Below are positions 8,564 to 16,863 of a stretch of 64,000 nt of DNA, in pieces; the first letter of the stretch is position 1; each line of letters begins with the position of its first letter. The translations under genes were made by a program, and so were the position numbers. The notes under the pieces were generated by a model. It saw nothing but the letters and a program-made list of their open reading frames with translations, searched no databases and was not told where the DNA came from. Location: the NCBI RefSeq assembly GCF_004168625.1, contig NZ_SDWW01000013.1, positions 29,564 through 93,563 of the forward strand, given 5' to 3'. This DNA is from Pengzhenrongella frigida. Its GTDB lineage: Bacteria; Actinomycetota; Actinomycetes; Actinomycetales; Cellulomonadaceae.

Positions 8564-9409
8564 TCAGCCCCAGAAGCCGGGAGCCCCCCAACCGCCCCAG
8601 TCGCCCCAGCTGTCCCAGACACCCGGACCGACGACGTCGCCGAGGCCGTCGGTCGGGGCGACGGTCGGGACGTCGGTCGGGACGGCAGTGGGGACAGCTG
8701 TCGGGACGTCCGTGGGCACGTCAGTCGGGACGTCCGTGGGCACGTCCGTCGGCAGGTCCGTCGGCACGTCAGTCGGCACGTCAGTCGGCAGGTCCGTCGG
8801 CACGTCAGTCGGCACGTCCGTCGGCACGTGCGTCGGCACGTCGGTGGGCACGTCACCGGGCACGTCACCGCCCCCTCCGGTGGGGGTCGGCGTCGGGCGG
8901 GGGCCAGCGGGCACCTCGACCACCGGCGGCGGGGCGTCGCTCGACCCGGGCCGCTCGGGCACGGCCGGGGTGACCGTGCCGGTCGGGGCGGCGACCAGCA
9001 GCGGGGACCGGGCGCCGGCGGCAGGCGACGGGTCGTCGCTGGCGACCGGCCCGCGGATCGCCGGGTTCATCAGGAGGCCGGACCCCGTGGCACCCGTGGA
9101 GCTGGTGGATCCACGGCCGGCAGGAACCCAGGCCGGACTGGGCCCGGCGAACACTCCCGGAGCGGCGGCACCCGGCGCAGACGGCTCGACGGCCAATTCA
9201 CCGGCAGGCTCGGCCTCGATCGCCGACGGTGGGGTCGGCCGTGCCGACGGCGAGATCGGCCGGATGAACGACGCCGTCGCCCTCGTCCCGGGATCGGCGC
9301 CGCTGCTCGCCACGACGGCGGCTCCGGCACCGGCGAACAGGGCTGCGGCGGCGATGGCGACAGCCTGGGTGATCTGCTTCGCGGGATCGGATCTCTTCGA
9401 TGCTGCCAT
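8564..9409 (-). CDS. Exported low-complexity protein with PTDV repeats
   Basis: 281 residues, no recognised domain. A basic N-terminus (MAASKRSDPAKQ) precedes one hydrophobic helix at 16-36 that could be a signal peptide or anchor. The middle is Pro/Ala/Ser-rich. Residues 181-252 are about 18 four-residue units of the form T-D-V-P, ending in a Trp/Gly-rich tail (WDSWGDWGGWGAPGFWG). The protein would be extended on the cell surface like a stalk. The start is leaderless with TAGTTT at 9416-9421. Function unknown. Confidence 0.7.
   Translation of the reverse strand: MAASKRSDPAKQITQAVAIAAAALFAGAGAAVVASSGADPGTRATASFIRPISPSARPTPPSAIEAEPAGELAVEPSAPGAAAPGVFAGPSPAWVPAGRGSTSSTGATGSGLLMNPAIRGPVASDDPSPAAGARSPLLVAAPTGTVTPAVPERPGSSDAPPPVVEVPAGPRPTPTPTGGGGDVPGDVPTDVPTHVPTDVPTDVPTDLPTDVPTDVPTDLPTDVPTDVPTDVPTDVPTAVPTAVPTDVPTVAPTDGLGDVVGPGVWDSWGDWGGWGAPGFWG
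8654..8869 (-). repeat. 12-bp coding tandem repeat (PTDV units)
   Basis: About 18 imperfect 12-bp units encode the TDVP repeats of the surrounding gene. Third-position and small substitutions (L, H, A for D or V) show drift between units. Period and frame are preserved, so this is a coding minisatellite, not a CRISPR array. Confidence 0.85.
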
Positions 9410-9415
9410 GCTTCG

Positions 9416-9421
9416 AAACTA
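9416..9421 (-). promoter_or_regulatory. -10 box TAGTTT, leaderless
   Basis: On the minus strand TAGTTT lies 6 nt before the ATG at 9409. Confidence 0.5.
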
Positions 9422-9646
9422 GGACGGATCACCCATAGGCGTCTATATCACCAGGCGATCGGCGGGCAGGTTTCCCACAGAAGAGGACTCCTGTCTCAGC
9501 TCGAACCGTACGACCCGCGCGAGGCCGGCTGGACCGGGATCGGCTGGATCGTCGTGCTGGTCATGGCGCGCCAGGCGGGCGGCGCTGCGCAGCCGGGACC
9601 GCCCGGCGCCGGACGTCCCGGAGCAAGATCACCCGAGATGTCACGG

Positions 9647-9652
9647 TAGATT
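9647..9652 (+). promoter_or_regulatory. -10 box TAGATT, leaderless
   Basis: TAGATT lies 6 nt before the GTG at 9659. The rest of 9422-9646 between the divergent genes holds no convincing gene. Confidence 0.55.
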
Positions 9653-9658
9653 CTTCGG

Positions 9659-10288
9659 GTGGCTCCGACATTCGACGAGGACGACAGCCGAGATCGGCTG
9701 CTCTCACTCTGGGACGCCGGGCAGAACCTCACGGCCGCGGCCACCAACCGCAGCGACCTCGAGGCGGCTCTGGCGGCGGCCCAGCGCGAGTACGAGGCCG
9801 CCCTCGCGCGCCGCAGCGCGCTCCTCGGCGCACTCGCCGCCGTCCAGTCCGCGTACGCCGTCGCGCACGTCAACGCAATCGCGGTCGGGTGGTCGACGAC
9901 CGAGCTCAGCGACGCCGGGCTGCCGACACCGCCGGCACGCCACAGCGGTCCGCGCGGGACTCAGCGCCGAGCCGCCGCAGGGACGTCAATCGCGGCGCCG
10001 TCAACCGCAGCGCCGTCAACCGCAGCGCCGTCGACCGCAGCGCCGTCGACCGCGGCCGCGCTGCCGATGGAGACGTCACCCACCCCACCGTCGCCGTCGG
10101 GCACCGACGCGACCGACCCGACCGCACCCGTCGAGGGCGCTCACGAGCGATCGAGCTGGGACACGGAGCAGACGGCGTTCCTGGTCACCTCCCGGTCGAA
10201 GGACAACCCCGTCTGGTACGAGTCGATGCGGCAGAGCCCGATCTCGCCGCGGGGCGACGAGCCCGACCGCGACGCGCGCCTGCCCTGA
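9659..10288 (+). CDS. Hypothetical protein with coiled coil and STAAP repeat
   Basis: 209 residues, not recognised. Residues 1-65 are charged and helical, with heptad-like Ala/Leu spacing (RSDLEAALAAAQREYEAALA) suggesting a short coiled coil. The segment AHVNAIAVGWSTTELSDAGL looks like a helix-turn-helix recognition element. Residues about 110-130 are four STAAP copies, a flexible linker. The end (VWYESMRQSPISPRGDEPD) is charged. No membrane segment or signal peptide is seen, so a cytoplasmic, possibly DNA-associated protein is likely, but this is inference. Confidence 0.6.
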   Translation: MAPTFDEDDSRDRLLSLWDAGQNLTAAATNRSDLEAALAAAQREYEAALARRSALLGALAAVQSAYAVAHVNAIAVGWSTTELSDAGLPTPPARHSGPRGTQRRAAAGTSIAAPSTAAPSTAAPSTAAPSTAAALPMETSPTPPSPSGTDATDPTAPVEGAHERSSWDTEQTAFLVTSRSKDNPVWYESMRQSPISPRGDEPDRDARLP

Positions 10289-10314
10289 ACCGCTGAGCCC
10301 GGCCGAGACCGGCT

Positions 10315-10803
10315 TCAGGCGGCTGCGGGTAGCGATGCCTCGATCAGCTGGAGGATCTCGGGCGCGTCAGGCTCGGTCGTCGGCCGGAACCGGTGCACCG
10401 TCCCGTCAGGGGTGACCACGAACTTCTCGAAGTTCCACTTCACGCGGCCGGCCTTCCCGTTCGCGTCGGGGGTCTTGGTGAGCTCGGCGTACAGCGGGTG
10501 CTGCGACTTGCCGTTCACCTTGATCCGCTCGAACATCGGGAACGTGACCCCGTAGGTGAGCGAGCAGAACTCCTTGATCGCCTCGTCGCTGCCGAGCTCC
10601 TGGAGGAACTGGTTGCTCGGGAACCCCAGGACGGTGAATCCACGGTCGCCGTACGTCTTCTGAAGCTCCTCGAGCTTCTTGTACTGCGGCGCCAGACCGC
10701 ACCGCGAGGCCACGTTGACGATGAGCTTGACCTGGTCCGAGTACTGCGCGAGGGAGGTCGACTCGCCGTCGATCGTGGTGAGCGGGATGTCGTTGAGGGT
10801 CAT
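10315..10803 (-). CDS. Glutathione peroxidase family (thioredoxin-type peroxidase)
   Basis: 162 residues from the ATG at 10803 (a longer start at 10824 is possible). The fold is the thioredoxin-like GPx family: NVASRCGLAPQYKKL carries the peroxidatic Cys35 (Cys, not selenocysteine), GFPSNQF gives the conserved Gln, and KWNFEKF the conserved Trp/Asn. Bacterial members such as BtuE mostly use thioredoxin as reductant to remove hydroperoxides. It is cytoplasmic, lacking any signal peptide. It is followed on the other strand by the hypothetical gene at 9659. Confidence 0.9.
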   Translation of the reverse strand: MTLNDIPLTTIDGESTSLAQYSDQVKLIVNVASRCGLAPQYKKLEELQKTYGDRGFTVLGFPSNQFLQELGSDEAIKEFCSLTYGVTFPMFERIKVNGKSQHPLYAELTKTPDANGKAGRVKWNFEKFVVTPDGTVHRFRPTTEPDAPEILQLIEASLPAAA

Positions 10804-10861
10804 GACCTGCACCAACGCCACCACGCCAGGGAAAAGTCCCCGTCACCGCCCGGTCGCACCC

Positions 10862-11881
10862 TCATCGCTGCCGCTCGGACCGCCCGAGCCGCCAGTAGCC
10901 CATGAACGCGACCTGCTTCCGGTCGATCCCGTGCTCGGTGACCAGGCACCGGCGCAGCGACCGGATCGCCGCCGACTCTCCCGCCAGCCACGCGTAGAAG
11001 CCCCGGTCCTCAGAGCGGTCGGCGCAGTCCCAGAGGATCTCGTGGTCGACGTCGATCTCGGGGAGCGGCTGCGCCACGGCGGCCCGCGCCGGCTGCCAGT
11101 GCTCGGGCTGACCGGCCAGCCAGCCGCGGACGGCCTGCTCCAGCCGGGCCCCCACCGGTGCGTCTCGGCGCGGCAGCCACGTGACCGCGACCTGCTCCCC
11201 GACCGCCACGGGCAGCACGTCGTCGGCGGACGGGACCTCGAGGAAGACCGTGGCCGCGAACCCGGCCGGCAGCGACTCGAGGATGGCGCAGATCGCGGGG
11301 ACGGCGGTCTCGTCGCCCGCGAGGAGCGCGTGCGTGGCGTCTCCGGGGTGCCAGTCGATCCCCGAGGGCTCGGCCCCGCTGCGCGCGTCGGGTCCGACCA
11401 CCATGACGCGATCGCCCGGCCGGGCGGTCGCGAGCCAGCGGCCGGCCGGGCCGAGCGGGGCGGCGTCGGCCGGATCAGCGAGCTCAGCAGGATCCCTGTC
11501 GGCCGCGTCGCGGTGGTCGACGAAGTCGACGTCGAGCTCCAGCGACTCGGCCCGAAAGCCCCGGACCGTGTAGGTGCGGAACGGGTTCTGGTCCTGTGCC
11601 GGGAGGGCGCTCCAGCGCTCGTGCCAGGTCGCCGAACCGTCGACGCCGCCGTCGTCTGCCAGCCCGGCACCGAACCGGCCACCGTCGAGCGGGAAGAGGA
11701 TCTTGATCCGTTGGTCGTGTCCGCCGACGCCCCAGAACTGCAGGTCGTCGCCGGTGAACGTCACCCGACGGAAGTGGGGGCTGAGCTGCCGGATCCGGTC
11801 CACCTGCAGGACGAACGGGCTGTAGGCGGGTCGATCGGCCACGGCCGCCCGCGCTCGGGCGGCAACCGGTAAGGTAAGCAT
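10862..11881 (-). CDS. Siderophore-interacting protein (ferric-siderophore reductase)
   Basis: 339 residues of the SIP/ViuB family, which removes Fe(III) from imported siderophores by FAD-dependent reduction. The N-terminal FAD domain shows HFRRVTFTGDDL and the R-x-Y-[ST]-type pocket in FRTYTVRGF; the C-terminal SIP domain holds LAGDETAVPAICAILESLP and the FYAWLAGESAAIRSLRR motif. The ATG at 11881 lies inside an IdeR-type iron box, and a CATACT -10 box sits 6 nt upstream, so the mRNA is probably leaderless and repressed when iron is sufficient. No siderophore uptake genes are next to it. Confidence 0.92.
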   Translation of the reverse strand: MLTLPVAARARAAVADRPAYSPFVLQVDRIRQLSPHFRRVTFTGDDLQFWGVGGHDQRIKILFPLDGGRFGAGLADDGGVDGSATWHERWSALPAQDQNPFRTYTVRGFRAESLELDVDFVDHRDAADRDPAELADPADAAPLGPAGRWLATARPGDRVMVVGPDARSGAEPSGIDWHPGDATHALLAGDETAVPAICAILESLPAGFAATVFLEVPSADDVLPVAVGEQVAVTWLPRRDAPVGARLEQAVRGWLAGQPEHWQPARAAVAQPLPEIDVDHEILWDCADRSEDRGFYAWLAGESAAIRSLRRCLVTEHGIDRKQVAFMGYWRLGRSERQR

Positions 11882-11888
11882 TGCCTAA
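11870..11888 (-). promoter_or_regulatory. IdeR/DtxR iron box
   Basis: On the minus strand TTAGGCAATGCTTACCTTA matches 14 of 19 positions of the palindromic consensus TTAGGTTAGGCTAACCTAA. It covers the start codon of the siderophore-interacting protein and touches the -10 box. Confidence 0.75.
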
Positions 11889-11893
11889 GTATG
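11888..11893 (-). promoter_or_regulatory. -10 box CATACT, leaderless
   Basis: CATACT on the minus strand, 6 nt before the ATG at 11881, overlapping the edge of the iron box. Confidence 0.5.
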
Positions 11894-11936
11894 CCTGACG
11901 ATCGACGGAAGACCAGACCTCGGGGCGGCCCGGATC

Positions 11937-12809
11937 TCACGGCACGAGGGGCCGCACCTCGCGGGCGACGAACCGGACGAAGTCCTCCGGATCGGGGTCG
12001 TCGGCCGTCGGCTGCAGGACGACCGCCGTCGCTCCGGCGTCGGCCCATCGACGCACGGCCGCCGCCACGACCGCCGCGTCCCCCGCCACCCCGACCTCCT
12101 GGGTCAGGTCGTGCCCCCAGTCCCGGTGCGACGCCGCGAGGCGCTCGGCGGCCCCCGGTCCGGTCGCCGCCAGCACGAACACCGTGACCCGGTGCGGCTC
12201 GGTCCGACCGCCGGCGATCCGCCCCTCGTCGATCAGCACGCGCGCCGCGCGCACCGCATCGGGGCTCGTGCCGCCGGTCAGGATCGTCGCGTCGGCGACC
12301 TCCCCGCTCAGCCGCAGCGATCGCGGGCCGCTCGCCCCGACCGCCAGCGCGGGCGGGTCGAGCGGCGGCCAGTCCAGGCGTACTCCGTCCAGCTGGACGT
12401 ACCGCCCCGCGAAGGTGACCTCCTCGCCGCGCAGCAGCGAGCGCAGCACCGTCACGTGCTCGCGCAGGAGCGTGACCGGGGACTCGACCCGCTCCCCCAC
12501 CTGCGCCATCCAGTCCTGGACGCCGTGCCCGACCCCCATCGCGACCCGGCCGGGGAACATCCGCTCGAGCGTGGCGATCTCCATCGCCGTGAGCGCGACG
12601 TTGCGCAGCGGCACCGGCAGGAGCCCCACCGCGACCCGCAGCCGGTCGGTCCAGGCCAGCGCGGCCGCCGCGCTCGCGATGCCGCTCTCCCGGAAGCAGT
12701 CCTCCCACAACCAGAGCTCGTCGAGCCCGGCCCGATCCGCCGCCTGGGCCACCGCACGCAGCCGTTCGGGCGGGAGCTGGGGCAGGAACACCGCACCGAG
12801 GAGCGTCAT
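11937..12809 (-). CDS. LLM class flavin-dependent oxidoreductase
   Basis: 290 residues of the luciferase-like monooxygenase superfamily (TIM barrel using FMN or F420). Typical features are MTLLGAVFLPQLPPERL at the start, VAVGLLPVPLRNVALTAMEIATLERMFPGRVAMGVGHG in the first third, and LAVGASGPRSLRLSGEVADATIL in the flavin-binding region. The substrate is not predictable. ATG at 12809 is used; an in-frame ATG three codons upstream also exists. It is divergent from the beta-propeller gene, 46 bases away. Confidence 0.88.
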   Translation of the reverse strand: MTLLGAVFLPQLPPERLRAVAQAADRAGLDELWLWEDCFRESGIASAAAALAWTDRLRVAVGLLPVPLRNVALTAMEIATLERMFPGRVAMGVGHGVQDWMAQVGERVESPVTLLREHVTVLRSLLRGEEVTFAGRYVQLDGVRLDWPPLDPPALAVGASGPRSLRLSGEVADATILTGGTSPDAVRAARVLIDEGRIAGGRTEPHRVTVFVLAATGPGAAERLAASHRDWGHDLTQEVGVAGDAAVVAAAVRRWADAGATAVVLQPTADDPDPEDFVRFVAREVRPLVP

Positions 12810-12842
12810 GCACCCCATCCTTGCGTGTTCCGTCGGGCTGGG

Positions 12843-12848
12843 TAGGGT
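12843..12848 (+). promoter_or_regulatory. -10 box TAGGGT, leaderless
   Basis: TAGGGT lies 7 nt before the GTG at 12856 and supports that start over the ATG at 12871. Confidence 0.45.
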
Positions 12849-12855
12849 CGCTGAG

Positions 12856-14304
12856 GTGGGGCGTCGGGAGATGCAGGACGTCGACCTCGCGGGTGGGGAA
12901 GCCGGCGAGGGCCCCGACGCGGCCCCGCCGCTCGGGTCGCGGATCCGGTCGCGGTCGGCGCACTCCTCCCGGTCGACGCGGTCCTCCCGATCGGCGCGGT
13001 CCCGGTGGTGGTGGGCCGCCGCCGCCGGACTTGCCGTCGCCGTGGTCGGCAGCGCCCTGGGCGCCGACCGGCTCGAGCGCAACCGGTTGGCCGCGCTGGA
13101 CGGCATCCCTGACCTGCTCGCCCCGCTCGACGGCGCGGTCACGGACGTCTGGCACAGCGACGTGTCCCTGTGGCCCGGTGTGCGGCAGTCCGGCGGGCGG
13201 CTCGTCGGGGTGGAGAACCGCCCCGGGGGGAACGTCGGCGTGGTCGCGCTGGACCCGGGGACGGGCGCGACCCTCTGGCAGGCCGCGCCCCGACCGCGCG
13301 GCACGTCGACCGCCGGGACCACGTGCGCGCTGCCCGCGACCGACGTCGTCGTGTGCCTCGTGGCCGACCAGACCCGGGCGCGCCTGCTGGTCATCGACGC
13401 GGCGACCGGGGTGGTGCGGTCCGACACCCCGACCGACACCGGCGCCGCGATCGCCGCTCTCGGGGCCGACCTCGTCGTCGGGCACGTCGATGCCGACGGC
13501 GTCGTTCGGGTCGCGCGCACCGATGCGCTCGGGCGCGCCTCGCGCTGGACCTTCGACGGCGCGCACCCGGTGCTCACCGACGCCTTCGGGCGCCAGGATG
13601 TCTCGCTCGACGTGGTGGACGACCTCGTCGTCGTGGGCGCCGCGGGCAGCTCGTGGGTGCTCTCGGCCGACGGCGGCCTGCTGCACACCTGGGCTGCCGA
13701 TCCCGACCCCGCCGCCGTCGCGAGCGGCCGGGTCCAGGTCCTGCACGACACCCGCGTGGTCACCGAGCCGGCCACGACCGACGACGGCGGCCGGGGCACC
13801 CGGGTCGTGGACCTCGCCAGCGGCCGCGCCTTCACGGTGAGCGGCTCCCCGGTCCACCCCCGGCCCGACGACGGCTCGCTGGCCGGGCTGATCCTCGTGC
13901 AGCCCCCCGGCGGCCGGTCGCTCGTCGCGTACGACCTCGCGACCGGCCGGGCGCGCTGGTCCGCGGGTGGCACCGCCGGCCGCGGCGTCATGGTCCTCGA
14001 CGGCCGGGTCGTGCGCGCCGACGCCGACGAGCTGCAGTCCCTCGACGGGCGCACCGGGCGAAGCGTCTGGGCCGTGCCCGTCGGCCAGACCGCCCAGAGC
14101 ACGCTGTTCAGCGACGGGCGCCTGGTGCTGCTCGCCCAGCCGGACCCGGAGCGGGGGATCGTGCTGGTGGCTCACGGGCTCGACGACGGCCGGGTCCGGT
14201 GGGAGTTCGACCTCGCGGACGACCAGTACCTGGTCACGGTCGACGGCGGGCTGTACGGCCTGTCGAACCGGGAGACCGTGGCCCTCGGCGTCGCCGGCCG
14301 GTAG
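12856..14304 (+). CDS. Membrane-anchored PQQ-like beta-propeller protein
   Basis: 482 residues. A cytoplasmic N-terminus with a Ser/Arg repeat (SRSARSRWWW) leads to a single transmembrane helix (about 54-72). The outside domain is built of propeller blades with the repeated A-L-D-x-x-T-G-x-x-x-W pattern: VVALDPGTGATLWQAA, VIDAATGVV, AYDLATGRARWSAG, LDGRTGRSVWAVP and GLDDGRVRWEF. Actinomycete relatives are annotated as PQQ-binding-like proteins, but no quinone-enzyme active site is visible, so a binding or scaffold role is more likely than catalysis. Confidence 0.82.
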   Translation: MGRREMQDVDLAGGEAGEGPDAAPPLGSRIRSRSAHSSRSTRSSRSARSRWWWAAAAGLAVAVVGSALGADRLERNRLAALDGIPDLLAPLDGAVTDVWHSDVSLWPGVRQSGGRLVGVENRPGGNVGVVALDPGTGATLWQAAPRPRGTSTAGTTCALPATDVVVCLVADQTRARLLVIDAATGVVRSDTPTDTGAAIAALGADLVVGHVDADGVVRVARTDALGRASRWTFDGAHPVLTDAFGRQDVSLDVVDDLVVVGAAGSSWVLSADGGLLHTWAADPDPAAVASGRVQVLHDTRVVTEPATTDDGGRGTRVVDLASGRAFTVSGSPVHPRPDDGSLAGLILVQPPGGRSLVAYDLATGRARWSAGGTAGRGVMVLDGRVVRADADELQSLDGRTGRSVWAVPVGQTAQSTLFSDGRLVLLAQPDPERGIVLVAHGLDDGRVRWEFDLADDQYLVTVDGGLYGLSNRETVALGVAGR

Positions 14305-14334
14305 CGCTGGTCAGCCGACCCACCGGGCTACCGG

Positions 14335-14769
14335 TCAGCCGACGGGGTACACGATCCGGGTCTGCCACCGGCTCGGGTCCGGCTCGCTGTCCGGGCCGAC
14401 CAGGTACTCCTCCCACATCTCGTCGGACGGCGTCAGCCCCTGCTCCCGGAACCACGCCGACAGGTCCTCGTACGACCCGGTGTGGATGGCCTCCACGATC
14501 GATCCGCTCGGCAGCGTCTCGGCGACGAGGCCGGACGACGGGGTCAGTGGCCGCCCGACCGGGAACCCGGCGACCACGTCCACCGTGTCCGTGACCGGCC
14601 CCCGGTACAGCGCGATCGGCGGCCCCGCCGGCGCCGCGCCCTGCCGGGCCAGCTCGGCAGCCACCGCCTCGAACGCGCGCCCGAAGAAGTCGGACAGCGC
14701 GTCCATCGCGACCACCTCGTGCATCCCGACGATGGGCTGCGGCATGCGCTCTTCTCGTTCGACGTTCAT
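14335..14769 (-). CDS. GyrI-like / AraC effector-binding-domain protein
   Basis: 144 residues consisting only of a GyrI-like small-molecule-binding domain (SHS2 fold): ALYRGPVTDTVDVVAGFPVG, LPSGSIVEAIHTGSYEDLS and EEYLVGPDSEPDPSRWQTRIVYPV match the BmrR/Rob effector-binding pattern, including the ligand-pocket Glu in WEEYL. It has no DNA-binding domain, so it may bind or hydrolyse a hydrophobic ligand. GAGGAG at 14776-14781 is the ribosome site. Directly upstream is an unusual structured element (14782-14865). Confidence 0.85.
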   Translation of the reverse strand: MNVEREERMPQPIVGMHEVVAMDALSDFFGRAFEAVAAELARQGAAPAGPPIALYRGPVTDTVDVVAGFPVGRPLTPSSGLVAETLPSGSIVEAIHTGSYEDLSAWFREQGLTPSDEMWEEYLVGPDSEPDPSRWQTRIVYPVG

Positions 14770-14781
14770 GGTGGACTCCTC

Positions 14782-14865
14782 GGTGGGTGAGCCGACCGCG
14801 ATCGGGCCGGTCCCTCAGCCGGACCCGATCGGGCCGGTACCCCCAGCCGTACCGGCTGACCCACC
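14782..14865 (-). promoter_or_regulatory. Candidate structured 5' leader, three-helix junction
   Basis: Three helices can form together: P1 14782-14788 with 14859-14865 (7 bp), P2 14799-14806 with 14824-14831 (8 bp), P3 14833-14840 with 14849-14856 (8 bp, 8-nt loop). A second mode is an extended P1 (14782-14794 with 14853-14865, 12 of 13 paired) that competes with P3. The element touches the ribosome site of the GyrI-like gene, so on the minus strand it is a leader that could control translation. No minus-strand gene lies upstream that it could terminate. The remainder of 14866-15059 holds nothing recognisable apart from a GAGGGGA ribosome site for the gene at 15060. Confidence 0.5.
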
Positions 14866-15059
14866 CGTGGCTGTAGGGGCGAAGGTCCCCGCATCTCGAC
14901 CCGGACGTCACCGGACCGCCCAACGGGTGAATTTGTCGGATTCGGCCCGTTGCGTACGGCCGCACGCGCCAAGGTGTCGCAGGATCACCTCGCGCAGCGG
15001 GGTGCTGGGCACCAGCCAGCGGCACGTCGTGCCCGGTGGCGGCCCGAGGGGAGCCACGG

Positions 15060-15734
15060 ATGAGCACGGTCCTGATCGTCGACGACGAGCAGCGCATCCG
15101 CGCCCTCCTCACCCGGGCCCTGGCCCTGGAGGGCCACAGCGTGGTCGCCGTCGGCGACGGGGAGGGCGCGCTCGACCGGCTCGCCGACCACGACGTCGAC
15201 CTCGTGCTGCTGGACCTGATGATGCCGCGCTGCAACGGGCTCGACGTGCTCTCGACGCTGCGCCAGCGCCGCGACGAGACCCCCGTGATCGTGCTGTCGG
15301 GCGTGACCGACGTCGCCACGCGTGTGCAGGCCCTCGATCACGGCGCGGTCGACGTCGTCGGGAAGCCGTTCTCGCTCGTCGAGCTGCTCGCGCGGATGCG
15401 ACGCCACCTCGTCGTCCCCCGGCGCCCGGCACCGATCGAGCAACGGTTCCTGCGCGCCGGCGGGATCCGGCTCGACCTCGATCGACGCTGCGCCGGGCTG
15501 GCGGACCGCGAGGTGTCGCTCACCGCGCGGGAGGCCGCGCTGCTCGCGCACCTGATGCGCCGACCGGGGCAGGCGTGCCGACGCGAGGAGCTGCTGCGCG
15601 ACGTCTGGGGCCTGGATTTCGACCCCGGGAGCAACGTCGTCGAGGTGTGCGTGCGACGCCTGCGCAACAAGCTGCAGCCCGATCCGCCGATCGAGACGAT
15701 CCGCAGCGTCGGCTACAGCTTCCGCGTCCGATGA
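15060..15734 (+). CDS. OmpR-family response regulator
   Basis: 224 residues starting MSTVLIVDDEQRIRALL at the ATG at 15060, preceded by GAGGGGA. The receiver domain has the phospho-acceptor Asp in DLVLLDLMMPRCNGLD and the conserved Lys in VGKPFSL; the winged-helix domain ends VVEVCVRRLRNKLQPDPPIETIRSVGYSFRV. A longer start at 15036 is possible but lacks a ribosome site. The kinase gene follows with an ATGA overlap. Confidence 0.93.
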   Translation: MSTVLIVDDEQRIRALLTRALALEGHSVVAVGDGEGALDRLADHDVDLVLLDLMMPRCNGLDVLSTLRQRRDETPVIVLSGVTDVATRVQALDHGAVDVVGKPFSLVELLARMRRHLVVPRRPAPIEQRFLRAGGIRLDLDRRCAGLADREVSLTAREAALLAHLMRRPGQACRREELLRDVWGLDFDPGSNVVEVCVRRLRNKLQPDPPIETIRSVGYSFRVR

Positions 15735-16852
15735 GACCGGGGCAGACAAGCCCGGTCCGGCAGCCCCCGCCGACGACGACCGGCCCCCATCTCTTCGCGG
15801 CGTGGATCGCGGTCGTCGCGGTGTGCGCGCTCGGGATGGCCGCGTGGCCGGAGGTTTCCACCGTGCCGTGCTACGTCGTGTGGGCGTCGTTCGTCGTGCT
15901 GTCCGGCCGGGGCGACTGGCCGCTGCGCCGGACGGTCACGGGCCTGGCCGTCGCCACGGTCGCGGCCGGCGCCGCCGTCGCGGCACAGGCCGTGCGCGAC
16001 GAGCTCGACTGGGTGGGCGCCGCCCAGGTCCCCCTGATGACCGTGCTCGCAGCGCTCGTGGTGTGGCAGGTCCGGCTCCGCCAGGGCGCGATGGCGGCGC
16101 TGACCATCAGGGCGGAGCACGACCGCTCCCTGGCCGCGGAGCGCGATCGGCTGACCCGGCAGACGTCCCACGAGCTCCGCACCCCGCTGACGATCGCGCG
16201 GGGCTACCTCGAGCTCGTCGCGAGCCGAACGGTGGACCCCCAGCAGCGCCTCGACCTGGCCGTGATCGACGACGAGCTGGGCCGGATCACCCGGATCACC
16301 GACCGGCTGGTGCGCGCGATCCTGCTGCCGACCGGCGTGCCGACCCAGGTGGACCTCGATCTGGTGCTGCGCCAGACGGTGGAGCGCTGGGCGCAGGTGG
16401 CCGACCGGCGGTGGGTGCTCGAGGCCGCCGCGGGGACGTTCGACGGCTCGGCGGAGGGGATCCGGGCCTGCCTGGACACGCTGCTCGAGAACGCGGTGCG
16501 GTACACCCGGGCCGGCGACACGGTGCGCCTCACCGGGCTGCGCGACGGCGGCCGGATCGAGATCTCCGTGGCCGACTCCGGCCCGGGGCTGGCCGCTCCG
16601 CTGATCGCGGCGCTCAACTCTCCGGTCGGGACGGGCACCGCGGCCGGACGCGACGACCTCTCCCAGACCGGTCTCGGGCTCGGGCTCGTCCGCAGCGTCG
16701 TGACCGCGCACCGCGGCCGGCTGCTCACCGGGACCGCGCGCGAGGGCGGCGCGCTGGTGCGGATGACCCTCCCGGTCGCCGATGCGGACCGGGATCCCGG
16801 GTTCGTGCACCCCCCGACGCCGGCCGAGGTGCGGGCCGAGGTGGCCGTCTGA
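15731..16852 (+). CDS. Sensor histidine kinase
   Basis: 373 residues, partner of the regulator at 15060. Four or so membrane helices occupy residues 20-120 with very short loops, so the signal is probably sensed in the membrane. There is no HAMP domain; a linker leads to the H box TSHELRTPLTIARGYLELV, then N box DTLLENAVRYTRAG, G1 VADSGPGL and G2 QTGLGLGLVRSV. All catalytic boxes are intact. Confidence 0.92.
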   Translation: MRPGQTSPVRQPPPTTTGPHLFAAWIAVVAVCALGMAAWPEVSTVPCYVVWASFVVLSGRGDWPLRRTVTGLAVATVAAGAAVAAQAVRDELDWVGAAQVPLMTVLAALVVWQVRLRQGAMAALTIRAEHDRSLAAERDRLTRQTSHELRTPLTIARGYLELVASRTVDPQQRLDLAVIDDELGRITRITDRLVRAILLPTGVPTQVDLDLVLRQTVERWAQVADRRWVLEAAAGTFDGSAEGIRACLDTLLENAVRYTRAGDTVRLTGLRDGGRIEISVADSGPGLAAPLIAALNSPVGTGTAAGRDDLSQTGLGLGLVRSVVTAHRGRLLTGTAREGGALVRMTLPVADADRDPGFVHPPTPAEVRAEVAV

Positions 16853-16863
16853 ACCGGCCCTCG

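Noticed and set aside
8654..8869. Regular 12-bp repeats resembling a CRISPR array
   Set aside because: Period is 12 bp without spacers and in frame with the TDVP repeats of a coding gene.
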